Made by a program: the position numbers and the translations under genes. A stretch of DNA of 32,811 nt from Chloroflexota bacterium (GTDB lineage: Bacteria; Chloroflexota; Limnocylindria; Limnocylindrales; CSP1-4). Under the pieces are notes generated by a model that saw only the letters and a program-made list of their open reading frames with translations, was not told where the DNA came from and ran no database searches. The DNA is taken from assembly GCA_005880805.1 (NCBI GenBank), contig VBFZ01000124.1:12155-44965 (forward strand). The letters run 5' to 3'. Shown in pieces: positions 1 through 8,193 of the stretch (position 1 is its first letter; the number at the start of each line of letters is the position of its first letter).

Positions 1-428
1 CCCTCGAGATGGTCGGTCGTCATGATGAGGGCGTCCTCGCCGTTGTCGCTGTAGTAGCTGGGACGCAGTCCGACTGGTCTGAAGCCGTACTTCTCGTACA
101 GCCGGCGGGCGGGCAGGTTCGAGAGCCTCACTTCCAGGGTGGCCTCGCGCGCGTGGCGCGCCAGGGCGAGGTCGAGCAGCGCGAGAAGCAGCCGCTCGCC
201 GATTCGCTGGCGGCGCCAGGGCGGATCGACGGCAAAGGTGGTGATGTGGGCTTCGTCGACCATCAGCCACATCCCGGCGTAGCCGACGACCTCGTCATCG
301 ACGCGAACCACCAGATACGTCGCGAGACGATTGGTCTCGATCTCCGTCCGGTACGCGTGCGGCGGCCACGGTGTGCTGAAGCTCCGCCGTTCGATGTCGT
401 GGACGGTCGGCAGGTCGGCGAGGCCCAT
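1..428 (-). CDS. rimI: Ribosomal-protein-alanine N-acetyltransferase RimI-like GNAT (3' end runs off the window)
   Basis: Read by eye on the minus strand: MGLADLPTVHDIERRSFSTPWPPHAYRTEIETN...VVGYAGMWLMVDEAHITTFAVDPPWRRQRIGERLLLALL...LEVRLSNLPARRLYEKYGFRPVGLRPSYYSDNGEDALIMTTD; GNAT acetyl-CoA loop RRQRIGERLL; follows tsaB. Start may lie slightly upstream. Confidence 0.88.
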   Translation of the reverse strand, partial: MGLADLPTVHDIERRSFSTPWPPHAYRTEIETNRLATYLVVRVDDEVVGYAGMWLMVDEAHITTFAVDPPWRRQRIGERLLLALLDLALARHAREATLEVRLSNLPARRLYEKYGFRPVGLRPSYYSDNGEDALIMTTDHLE

Positions 429-445
429 CCCGTCGATGACAAACC

Positions 446-1141
446 TTACGGGCGGCCGTGCGACCACGCGATCTCTCCTTCGACGCGAGCGACCCCGCGC
501 GGCAACGTCACGTAATCGGGCACGAGCGCTGCGAGGTCGTCACCGCCCCGCTCCGCGAACCTCGCCGCTCCGAGCCGGACCAGCGCGCTGCCGAGGGCGG
601 CGACGGCCGCACCGCCAAGCTCGACGGCGTCGCTCGGTGCGCGTCCGTCGAGATCGACCGCGACGAGGCCTGTCCCGGGGGGCAGCTCGGGCTCCGTTCC
701 CCCTGGGAGGAGCGTGGCAGTCCCCTCGTTGACGAGAACGCGATCCGACGGACCGGCCGGAACCAGCAGGGCCAGCGGCGGCGCGGCGTGGCCGAGCTCA
801 CGGGCTGCAGCGTCGAGGAGCGCGGCGGCGGTAGACACCCCGACGATCGGGCGGCCCAGGCCGACCGCCAGGCCCTTCGCCGTGGCGAGGCCGACACGCA
901 GTCCCGTGAACGCGCCGGGGCCGGTTCCCACAATGACAGCCACGATCCGGGAAAGCCGGAAGTTGTTCTCGCTGACCACCCGCCTGATCGTGGGCAGGAG
1001 CGTTTCGCCGTGGCAGAAGCCCGGCAGCCACCAGGTTTCCGCGAGTCGCGTTCCATCACGAGCGCCCAGGGCGACCACGGCCTTGTTCGTTGCCGTATCG
1101 AGCGCCAGCAGGGCGTGCCGTCGTCCGTTCGCCTCGGCCAT
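446..1141 (-). CDS. tsaB: tRNA threonylcarbamoyladenosine biosynthesis protein TsaB
   Basis: LALDTATNKAVVAL and GTGPGAFTGLRVGLATAKGLA hallmark motifs; adjacent to tsaE and rimI. Confidence 0.93.
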   Translation of the reverse strand: MAEANGRRHALLALDTATNKAVVALGARDGTRLAETWWLPGFCHGETLLPTIRRVVSENNFRLSRIVAVIVGTGPGAFTGLRVGLATAKGLAVGLGRPIVGVSTAAALLDAAARELGHAAPPLALLVPAGPSDRVLVNEGTATLLPGGTEPELPPGTGLVAVDLDGRAPSDAVELGGAAVAALGSALVRLGAARFAERGGDDLAALVPDYVTLPRGVARVEGEIAWSHGRP

Positions 1142-1142
1142 G

Positions 1143-1619
1143 TCAGGAGGCCGCCTCCAGGAAGCGGACGTACGAATCGTCGCGAGCCTGGATGCGGATC
1201 TCGCGTGGATCGTCGCCGGTGCCCTCGAGCGTCACGTCCAATCGTGCCGCGGGCAGCGCCCCCGCCAGCCGATCCGCCCATTCGATGACGGTCACGCCCT
1301 CGGCCTGGCGCTCATCGAGGAGTCCGCCCGCCAGTGCCTCGGAAGCGTCGGCCAGGCGGTAGAGGTCGAGGTGGAACAGAGGCAGGCGTCCAGGGTATTC
1401 GGCCATCAGCACGAAGCTCGGCGAGTTGACGGTCTGCTGCACGCCGAGGCCCTTCGCAAACCCCTTCGCGAGCTGGGTCTTCCCGGCTCCGAGCTCGCCA
1501 TACAGCGCGATGACGTCGCCAGCCCGAGCCTTCGACGCGAGCGCGGACCCGAGCCTGCGCGTCGCGTCGGCGTCGCGGCTGGGAACGGCTCGCTCGAGGC
1601 GATCGAGGGTGGTCGACAT
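1143..1619 (-). CDS. tsaE: tRNA threonylcarbamoyladenosine biosynthesis ATPase TsaE
   Basis: Walker A GELGAGKTQLAKG, NSPSFVLMAEY, HLDLYRL motifs; likely start MSTTLDRLERA rather than the longer ORF start at 1658. Confidence 0.92.
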   Translation of the reverse strand: MSTTLDRLERAVPSRDADATRRLGSALASKARAGDVIALYGELGAGKTQLAKGFAKGLGVQQTVNSPSFVLMAEYPGRLPLFHLDLYRLADASEALAGGLLDERQAEGVTVIEWADRLAGALPAARLDVTLEGTGDDPREIRIQARDDSYVRFLEAAS

Positions 1620-1674
1620 GCGACGAGGGTACCGGAAGCGCCTCCGGACGCCGCACACAGAGCGTCGGCGAGCC

Positions 1675-1733
1675 GGCCTCGGTCAGACGAAGACGAAGCC
1701 CTGGAGTCGGCCCGCGGCTTCGGTCAGACGAAG
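1675..1733. repeat. Imperfect 18-bp direct repeat: GGCCTCGGTCAGACGAAG (1675-1692) and GGCTTCGGTCAGACGAAG (1716-1733)
   Basis: 17/18 identity read directly; second copy contains the stop codon of the 1724-2716 gene. Confidence 0.8.
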
Positions 1734-2716
1734 CGCTCGAGGTCGGCCAGCGGCACCGGCGTCGGCGGACCGTCGTCGAAGCGGACGAAGCCCGCCTCCA
1801 GGTGGACGGCCGCCCCGAAGCGTCGTGGCCCGGCGGGACCGGCCCAGCGACCCTCGCGACCCGCCATCGGCCCACTCGCCACCCTGACCCAGTCGGCGGG
1901 TGGCGTGGGTACCGATTCCACGCGACGGAAGAGGAGCTGTGGCGGATCGCCGACGATCGCCACCTCGTTGCCCTCCAGCGACGCGAGCAGCTCCATCACC
2001 GGCGAGGCAATCCGGCGGCGGAGCACGCCATCGAGGACGAGCACGGCGAACGGCGCCAGCTGGTGCACACTCGCGCGCTGCCGGCGCTCCGACGCCTCGA
2101 AGTCGCGCAAGTCCTTGCCGGACAGGGCGGCGACGACCACACCCCGAACGCCCATCGCGCGGGCCCGGGTCAGCGTCTCGGCCTCGACGCGCGACCCGAC
2201 CACCAGGATCGAGCCCGATCGACCGACGTCGAGGGCAGCCGGGCGGAGCTCGCCGTCGGCCCCGGTCGCGATTTCCAGCCGGCCGCGGCTCGGCCCGCCG
2301 ATCGCGAGGACGCCGGCGAGGGAGTCCGCGGCGGCCTCGACCACCAGCCCGGTCGCCGTGTCGGCCGAGCGGACGATGCCGCTGATCGGCGATTCGAGGG
2401 GCTCTCGCTGCCCGCCGCTCAGCAGCCACGTTCGCTGGCCCGCGCTCAGGAGCGGGCTGTCTCCGGCCTCTTCGCGGCGTCGCCGGCCAGTTTCCTCGAC
2501 GAGCGGGTCGCGGAGCCGGTCGGCCAGCAGGATTCCGGCCGAGATCGTCTGCCCGGGGGCGACCCGGACCGTGTCGGCCATCGAGAGCGGAAACCGGAGC
2601 GTCGGCGATCGCTGAACCAGCGGTCGAGCTGTCACCAGCCCGAGCCCGTTGGCCATTGCCACGCCGCCGCCGGTCCCGTTGTTGCCAGACGCGGGGTGAC
2701 CGATTGGTCCCGTCAT
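1724..2716 (-). CDS. Conserved-looking hypothetical protein; possible barrel-sandwich (lipoyl-like) region followed by KOW-like C-terminus
   Basis: ORF with probable start MTGPIGHPASGN overlapping the upstream stop as ATGA; VAPGQTISAGILLAD and ESPISGIVRSADTATGLVV resemble lipoyl-like/BSH segments; C-terminal VRVASGPMAGREGRW resembles a KOW motif. Domain calls are by eye. Confidence 0.6.
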   Translation of the reverse strand: MTGPIGHPASGNNGTGGGVAMANGLGLVTARPLVQRSPTLRFPLSMADTVRVAPGQTISAGILLADRLRDPLVEETGRRRREEAGDSPLLSAGQRTWLLSGGQREPLESPISGIVRSADTATGLVVEAAADSLAGVLAIGGPSRGRLEIATGADGELRPAALDVGRSGSILVVGSRVEAETLTRARAMGVRGVVVAALSGKDLRDFEASERRQRASVHQLAPFAVLVLDGVLRRRIASPVMELLASLEGNEVAIVGDPPQLLFRRVESVPTPPADWVRVASGPMAGREGRWAGPAGPRRFGAAVHLEAGFVRFDDGPPTPVPLADLERFV

Positions 2717-4344
2717 GCTTCGAGGTCCGGCCACAGCGAGCGCTGCCATTCGGCGAGCTGGTCGCGCCGCCGATCCGAGCCCTCCGGGAGCCGGAGCGGA
2801 ACGTCGCGCAGGTCCACGATGAGACCGGCCAGTCCTCCGCTGACCTCGATCCCGAACTTGCGCCCGCGGGTGCCGACCGTGACAGGCTCCCGGAACTCGA
2901 GTTCGGCACTCGCCAGCTGACCGGGCGGAACGTCCACGATCTCGAGTCCTCCAGGGACCAGCTCCCGTTCCTGGGATCGCCCGTCCGACCGAACCGCGAT
3001 GCGCCCGATGGGCCGACCGCCCTTGAGGCCCTGCGCGACGACGACGCTCCCCACCGGAAGGAGCACTTCGTCCAGCAGGTCGTCGATGAGCTGGCGCCGT
3101 TCCCCGTCATCGTCGAGCGTCCCGAGTGGACCGAGAAGCCGGGCGTGATCGATGGCGAGCTGGGCCGCGCCGGATCGGCGGCGGATGTCGGCCAGCGCCA
3201 GGGCGATTGCCGGCGCAGGGCCCGAGGACCAGACTCCGCCGGTCGCCACGACCAGATCGGCGGGAGGCAGCGCGGAGATCGCCGGCGTGGCGTCGATCAG
3301 GCGCGAAACCGCGACTCGTGCCGCCGCCAGCCGCAGGAGCGCGCCGTCGCCCTGGGCATCCGCCCATGGGCGAAACCGCAGTTCGCGGAGCCTGTCGCGA
3401 AGCCGCGTGCGATCGAGCGGCAGCGTCGACCAGGCGAGGACCGCGTCCACGGTCGCCTCGTCCGGTTCCGGCGGGAACAGCGCCGCGGCCGCGCTCTCGG
3501 AAGCGAGCGATCCAGCTCCGGAGGGCTCCCCGGCAGAGGGCCATGCTGCCGCACGGAGGCCGCCGTCGAGGCCGATCTCGAGCGCTTCGACTCGCCGGTC
3601 GACTACTGCAGCCAGCGACTTCGTTGCCTGCGCAATCCCCTGTCGCCCGTCGTCCGGACGCGCGCGCAGTCCGCCCAGGAAGATCGTCAGCGGGGCTCCG
3701 GGAGGGTCCCCCGCGTTCGGCGCGGGCGCAAACAGGCGCTCGGGGGCCGGCCTGGCAGGAGCGGCCTCTGCATTCGACTCGGTGGTTCCGCTTTGTCCGC
3801 CGGACGCCGCGACTGCGCCGGACAGCACGAGTGGGAGGCCCGGCCGACGCTCAGCGATGGCGTCGGCGACGAGGTTGAGCTCCTCGAGCCGGCGGCGCTC
3901 GTCGCCGAGCGGCGGGTCGGCACATCCGATGAGGGCGGCGTCGACGCCTGGTGCGAGCGCGGCATCCACGAGCTTCAGGAGGTCGCCATGCTCGAGGCTC
4001 GCGGGGCGAACGCGCCATCCAGCCCGATCCGCCGCCGCGGCGAGCGAGTCGCGCCGCGCGTTCGTTGGGGCAAGCACGGCCAGCAGGCCTCGTGGCGCAG
4101 TCCGGGCGACCAGCCTGCCGATCGCGCTCGCTCTCGCGGGGATGGCAAGCTCTTCGACGATCTGCGGCGATGCCTCGCGAAGCCGGGCCAGGAGGAGGTC
4201 GAGCATCGGCTCGGGATCGCTGGTCGCCGGCATGGCCAGGCTGCCGAGGAGCCGCCATTGGCCCTGGAGGCGGCCGATCAGGGCTGCGGCTGTGGTGGCG
4301 GCGCCCAAGTCCAGCGTCAGGAATACGCGCGGGTCGCTCGTCAC
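2713..4344 (-). CDS. MutL-like (glutamate mutase L family) ASKHA-fold protein
   Basis: N-terminal LTLDLGAATTAAALIG phosphate-1-like loop; DLVVATGGVWSSGPAPAIALALADIRRRSGAAQLAIDHARLLGPLGTL and LLPVGSVVVAQ...GGLAGLIVDLRDVPLRLP resemble the C-terminal part of MutL-like proteins. Confidence 0.65.
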   Translation of the reverse strand: MTSDPRVFLTLDLGAATTAAALIGRLQGQWRLLGSLAMPATSDPEPMLDLLLARLREASPQIVEELAIPARASAIGRLVARTAPRGLLAVLAPTNARRDSLAAAADRAGWRVRPASLEHGDLLKLVDAALAPGVDAALIGCADPPLGDERRRLEELNLVADAIAERRPGLPLVLSGAVAASGGQSGTTESNAEAAPARPAPERLFAPAPNAGDPPGAPLTIFLGGLRARPDDGRQGIAQATKSLAAVVDRRVEALEIGLDGGLRAAAWPSAGEPSGAGSLASESAAAALFPPEPDEATVDAVLAWSTLPLDRTRLRDRLRELRFRPWADAQGDGALLRLAAARVAVSRLIDATPAISALPPADLVVATGGVWSSGPAPAIALALADIRRRSGAAQLAIDHARLLGPLGTLDDDGERRQLIDDLLDEVLLPVGSVVVAQGLKGGRPIGRIAVRSDGRSQERELVPGGLEIVDVPPGQLASAELEFREPVTVGTRGRKFGIEVSGGLAGLIVDLRDVPLRLPEGSDRRRDQLAEWQRSLWPDLEA

Positions 4345-4376
4345 CCCGTAATGCTACCCGCCAGCGGCGGGAGCTC

Positions 4377-4667
4377 TCAGGCGTCCCAGGCGATCTCTTC
4401 TTCGATCTCCTCGAGACGGGCGATCAGTTGCTCGATGCCGTCGTCGTCGGCCAGGATCTCGCTCGCCGACGCGAACTCGCCGCCGAACAGGCCGCGCAGC
4501 ACCGGATCGAAGAACAGCATCGCGTTCGGCCCGAGCGGCCGGTATGGCCGGCTGGCCTGCAGGAAGTGGACCGCGGGAGCGGTCAGTCCGCGCAGCTGGA
4601 TCTCGCGGGCCACCTGCTCCACCAGGTCGTCGCGCTGCTCCTGGACCTGCTCCGGCGGGAGAGTCAT
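4377..4667 (-). CDS. Small (96 aa) conserved-looking hypothetical protein
   Basis: ORF coupled to the upstream macrodomain gene by a 4-nt overlap (4664-4667); TAPAVHFLQASRPYRPLGPNAMLFFDPVLRGLFG followed by acidic helix. Confidence 0.65.
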   Translation of the reverse strand: MTLPPEQVQEQRDDLVEQVAREIQLRGLTAPAVHFLQASRPYRPLGPNAMLFFDPVLRGLFGGEFASASEILADDDGIEQLIARLEEIEEEIAWDA

Positions 4668-5227
4668 GCGCCCGACCCGCTCGATTGCCCGGCGATCGCG
4701 CCAGGCGGTTGCTCGGAGGCCGTGCTCGGTTCGGCCAGTGCCCGCTCGAACACGTGGTAGGCCGTCGCCCCGCGGAGGGCGAAGATCACGGCGTTGAGGC
4801 TCGGGGTCGCCGGAAGCTCCTCGCGCACGGTGCTGACCGTGATGCGCGCCCCCTCTTCGAGGGGGAACCCGCCTACGCCGGTGCCGAGCGCCGGGAAGGC
4901 GATGCTCGTCACGTTGTTCTCTCTCGCGCGCGCCATGGCGCTGCGCACGGCCTTCTCGATGACGGGCCCGCTCGTCCGCCGATCACGATCGAGCGAGACG
5001 GCATGGATCACGAGTCGGGCGGCCAGGGTGCCGGCGTTGGTGACGACCGCTTCACCGAGATCGATGGGACCCTGTCGAACGGCCGCGAACTCGATCGAGT
5101 CACCGCCCGCGCGCTTGATCGCCCCCCCGACGCCGGTGGCCATCCAGAGCGAGGGGTTGGCGGGGTTCACGATCGCGTCCACCTCGAGGTCGCAGATGTC
5201 TCCGTTCCAGAGTTCGATAGGCGCCAC
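4664..5227 (-). CDS. Macrodomain protein (ADP-ribose/O-acetyl-ADP-ribose hydrolase-like)
   Basis: VDAIVNPANPSLWMATGVGGAIKRAGG, ASIAFPALGTGVGGFPLEEGA-type motifs (here TSIAFPALGTGVGGFPLEEGARI); GTG start preceded by GGAGGAGA Shine-Dalgarno-like sequence. Confidence 0.88.
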   Translation of the reverse strand: MAPIELWNGDICDLEVDAIVNPANPSLWMATGVGGAIKRAGGDSIEFAAVRQGPIDLGEAVVTNAGTLAARLVIHAVSLDRDRRTSGPVIEKAVRSAMARARENNVTSIAFPALGTGVGGFPLEEGARITVSTVREELPATPSLNAVIFALRGATAYHVFERALAEPSTASEQPPGAIAGQSSGSGA

Positions 5228-6426
5228 GCGTAGGTCTCCTCCGTGAGCGTCCTCAGACCCACGGGTACGGCCGAGCGATAGTACACCCGGGCTACCCGCC
5301 GAGCCATCGCGGTCACCACCTCGTACGAGATGGTGGTGCGCCTCTGCGCCAAGTCCAGCGCCGTGATCCGATGCCCGTCCTGCTCGCCGAACAGCACGAA
5401 TTCGTCGTCCACGCCGACCGGTGGGCCGGGGACGTCGGTCACCTCGGCCATGACGGCGTCCATCGCGACCGTTCCGACCAGCGGGACGCGGACGCCGCGC
5501 ACGAGGGCCTCGGCGCGGTTCGAAAGCTCTCGGGGCCAGCCATCCCCGTAGCCGATCGGCAGCGTCGCAATGCGGCTGGGGCGGGAGGTCTCGAAGCTCG
5601 GCCCATAGCTCACCCCATGGCCGGCGGGCAGATCCACGACGCGGACCGCACGAGCGTGGAGTGACATGGCCGGCTCGAGGCGCTGCGCGGCCGCGATAAG
5701 GCTCGGATCCGCGGTCAGCCCGTCGGGGATGAGGCCGTAGGTCGAGAGGCCGAGTCGCACGCTGTCGAACGGCGGGACGCTCGCGGCCAGCAGGCCGCCG
5801 CTGGCCGCGATGTGGCGCAACGCGACGTCAGGATCCGAGGTACCCAGGGTTGCCAGGGCGCGCTCGAAGCGGGCGTGCTGCGCCGACGTCCGGCTCCGGT
5901 CACCGGCGGCCGAGAGGTGCGACCAGATGCCTGCCAGCCTCACGTCGGGTGCGTCGGCGATCGCGGCAAGCGCGTTTGGCAGATCGCCCTCGTCGAAGCC
6001 TCCCCGGCCCAGGCCCGTCTCGACCTCCACCTGAATCGTGAGAGGGTGACTCTGACTCGATCCCCCACCTCGACCGCGTCGGATGGCGGCGAGCGTCCGG
6101 GCGAGCAGGTCCATGTCGCCCGCGGTCAGTGCGACGTCGAGACCTGCGGCGTCCGGAGCGAGATCGGGCGGAACCGGGTAGAGGACGAGGATCGGGAGGC
6201 GGATTCCGCCTCGACGAAGCTCTACCGCCTCGTCCAGGGTCGCGACGGAGAAACCGTCCACGCCGCAGGTCTCGAGCCAGCTCGCCGTCCCGAGGGCGCC
6301 ATGCCCGTACGCGTCGGCCTTGACGACCGGCTCGAGGCGGACGCCGTGGGGCAGGCCGGATCGGATGGCGGCAGTGTTCGCCGAGAGGCGATCGAGGTCG
6401 ATCGCGAGCCACGCGGTGCGCGGCAA
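5167..6426 (-). CDS. alr: Alanine racemase
   Basis: AWLAIDLDRLSANT, VVKADAYGHGA (PLP lysine), VRLGLSTYG, PIGYGDGWPR, VGTVAMDAVMAEV motifs. Start assigned to an in-frame TTG (MPRTAWLAIDL); the 7410 ORF start is an upstream open-frame artefact. Confidence 0.88.
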   Translation of the reverse strand: MPRTAWLAIDLDRLSANTAAIRSGLPHGVRLEPVVKADAYGHGALGTASWLETCGVDGFSVATLDEAVELRRGGIRLPILVLYPVPPDLAPDAAGLDVALTAGDMDLLARTLAAIRRGRGGGSSQSHPLTIQVEVETGLGRGGFDEGDLPNALAAIADAPDVRLAGIWSHLSAAGDRSRTSAQHARFERALATLGTSDPDVALRHIAASGGLLAASVPPFDSVRLGLSTYGLIPDGLTADPSLIAAAQRLEPAMSLHARAVRVVDLPAGHGVSYGPSFETSRPSRIATLPIGYGDGWPRELSNRAEALVRGVRVPLVGTVAMDAVMAEVTDVPGPPVGVDDEFVLFGEQDGHRITALDLAQRRTTISYEVVTAMARRVARVYYRSAVPVGLRTLTEETYAWRLSNSGTETSATSRWTRS

Positions 6427-6500
6427 CGGTGGCAGGTCCGGGGCGGCCGTAGCGGTGACCGCCCCAGCTTCGGGTCGCGCCTGCCGTGACGGCTTCGGGA

Positions 6501-7622
6501 TCAGGAGCGACGACCGACCGTGGCCGGCGGCCGAACCTCGGCCGGAGTCGGAGCCTCGGCAGCCGCGGATTCGCGCCCCTCGGCCGATGCCTCCCGCACG
6601 CCGAACCCGACCGGCTTGCGAGTCTTCGGCAACAGGGCGGCCAGTCGCTTGCGTGCGAACGCGACCTGGTCGGGCAGATCCGAGGCGAGCAACCCGGCGT
6701 CTCCGAGGCGGTCGCGCACGGCCTCGCCTGCAAGCCCGTGGAGGTAGACGCCCAGGCGAGCCGCGGCGAACGGATCGAGTCCCTGGGCCAGGAGCGCGCC
6801 GATCACCCCCGCCAGGACGTCCCCGGTGCCGCCGCTGGCCATCGCCGGGTTCTCGAACGGCGCGACGGCGAGCGACCCGTCCGGCGAGGCGATGACCGTC
6901 CGCGCCCCCTTCAGGACCACGACCTGGCCCCATTCGGCCGCGGCCGCCCGGCTGACGCTGGCTCGCGCCGTGTCGTCGGCGACCAGGTCGCCATCGGTGT
7001 CGGCTTCGTGGCCGCTGCCGGCACGCAGGCGCGCGAACTCGCCCGCGTGCGGTGTCAGGACCGCGTGGCGTCGGGTGTTCTCCCACCAGCGGTCGGTCGA
7101 GGCGAGCGATCGCAGCGCCTCCGCGTCGAGAACGACCGGCGCGGGCGTTTGCTCGTCGGGCACCGCCAGCAGCGCTGCAATGAGCTCGCGGGTGGAGAGC
7201 CCCGGCCGCAGCCCGGGGCCGACGACCATCGCGTCGTGGTCGTGGTCCAGGATCCTGGCCAGGGCCTCCTCCGGCTCGACCTCCTCGACGTCGTCCTCCG
7301 GCAGTCCCATCGTGGTCGCCTCCACGACCTTTGCCGCGAAGAGCGGCTGGAGCGACTCGGGTATCGCCAACGTGACGAGGCCGACACCCCCGCGGCCGGC
7401 GGCGCGGCACACGAGGAGCGCCGCCCCCGCGTAGTCGAGCGAACCGGCAACGACGAGGAGCTTTCCGAAGGTGCCCTTATGGCCACGTTCGGGACGCTTG
7501 GGCACGAGCTGGGCGGCGGCGGCATCATCGAGCGTGACGGCCCCTTCGACGACGGGAACGGCCGCGGGCGACGTCGGATCGTCATGTCGCCGGCCGAACC
7601 CGAACGGTCCCCGGTCAGGCAC
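6501..7622 (-). CDS. nnrD: ADP-dependent NAD(P)H-hydrate dehydratase (single-domain)
   Basis: GHKGTFGKLLVVAGSLDYAGAALLVCRAA, VLTPHAGEFARL, NPAMASGGTGDVLAGVIGALLAQG motifs; probable GTG start at 7622 overlapping acpS stop (longer ORF to 7667 possible). Confidence 0.88.
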   Translation of the reverse strand: MPDRGPFGFGRRHDDPTSPAAVPVVEGAVTLDDAAAAQLVPKRPERGHKGTFGKLLVVAGSLDYAGAALLVCRAAGRGGVGLVTLAIPESLQPLFAAKVVEATTMGLPEDDVEEVEPEEALARILDHDHDAMVVGPGLRPGLSTRELIAALLAVPDEQTPAPVVLDAEALRSLASTDRWWENTRRHAVLTPHAGEFARLRAGSGHEADTDGDLVADDTARASVSRAAAAEWGQVVVLKGARTVIASPDGSLAVAPFENPAMASGGTGDVLAGVIGALLAQGLDPFAAARLGVYLHGLAGEAVRDRLGDAGLLASDLPDQVAFARKRLAALLPKTRKPVGFGVREASAEGRESAAAEAPTPAEVRPPATVGRRS

Positions 7623-8190
7623 GGGAGCCCTCCGCATGGGTGGCAGCGTCGGGGATCGCCGTGTCACCGCTGGCCGCCCCGGTCGGGCCTGCTCCGTCCG
7701 CGGCCGCGCTCATTGCCCGCAGGCGCTCGAGGCGGGCGAGAATCCGGCGCTCGCGCTCGTCCAGCCGCTCCTCGATATCGGGCGGGAACAGGAAACGTCC
7801 GCCCGCGGTTCGAATGCCGAACGCGATCGCGACCGCATAGTCGGCTTCGTGGCTGATCGACACGGCAATCCGTTCCATGCCGAGCTGCTCGGCGCGGGCG
7901 GCGGCGCGACCGTGGAGCCGGATGGCGGGCTGACCGGTCGGGAGGCGCTCCACCTCGATCTCCCGCCAGCCGATACCGCGCACGCCGAGGCCGAGGACTT
8001 TCGACGCGGCCTCCTTCGCCGCCCAGCGGCCGGCAAGCGTCTCCGGCCGGTCGCGTACGTAGCGGTGCTCCGATGGCGTCAGCACGCGTGCGGAGAAGCG
8101 CGAACCGAACCGTTCGAGGGTCCGCCGGATCCGATCGACCTTGATGATGTCGATCCCGAGTTCGCTGGTCTGCGGGGGCGCGCTCGACAT
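7615..8190 (-). CDS. acpS: Holo-[acyl-carrier-protein] synthase with C-terminal extension
   Basis: LGIDIIKVDRIRRTLERFG, LAGRWAAKEAASKVLG, VSISHEADYAVAIAF motifs. Confidence 0.92.
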   Translation of the reverse strand: MSSAPPQTSELGIDIIKVDRIRRTLERFGSRFSARVLTPSEHRYVRDRPETLAGRWAAKEAASKVLGLGVRGIGWREIEVERLPTGQPAIRLHGRAAARAEQLGMERIAVSISHEADYAVAIAFGIRTAGGRFLFPPDIEERLDERERRILARLERLRAMSAAADGAGPTGAASGDTAIPDAATHAEGSRA

Positions 8191-8193
8191 CGC

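Noticed and set aside
1632-1650. Small inverted repeat CCGGA-AGCGCC-TCCGG near tsaE start
   Set aside because: Only 5 bp; expected often by chance at this GC content.
714-4797. Long plus-strand ORFs (714-2615, 2656-4797) and other large plus ORFs
   Set aside because: Antisense to well-supported minus-strand genes, low-complexity composition, no recognisable motifs.
6430-7410. Upstream extension of the 747-aa alr ORF (5167-7410)
   Set aside because: Overlaps nnrD out of frame; Arg/Gly-rich; conserved alr begins near 6426.
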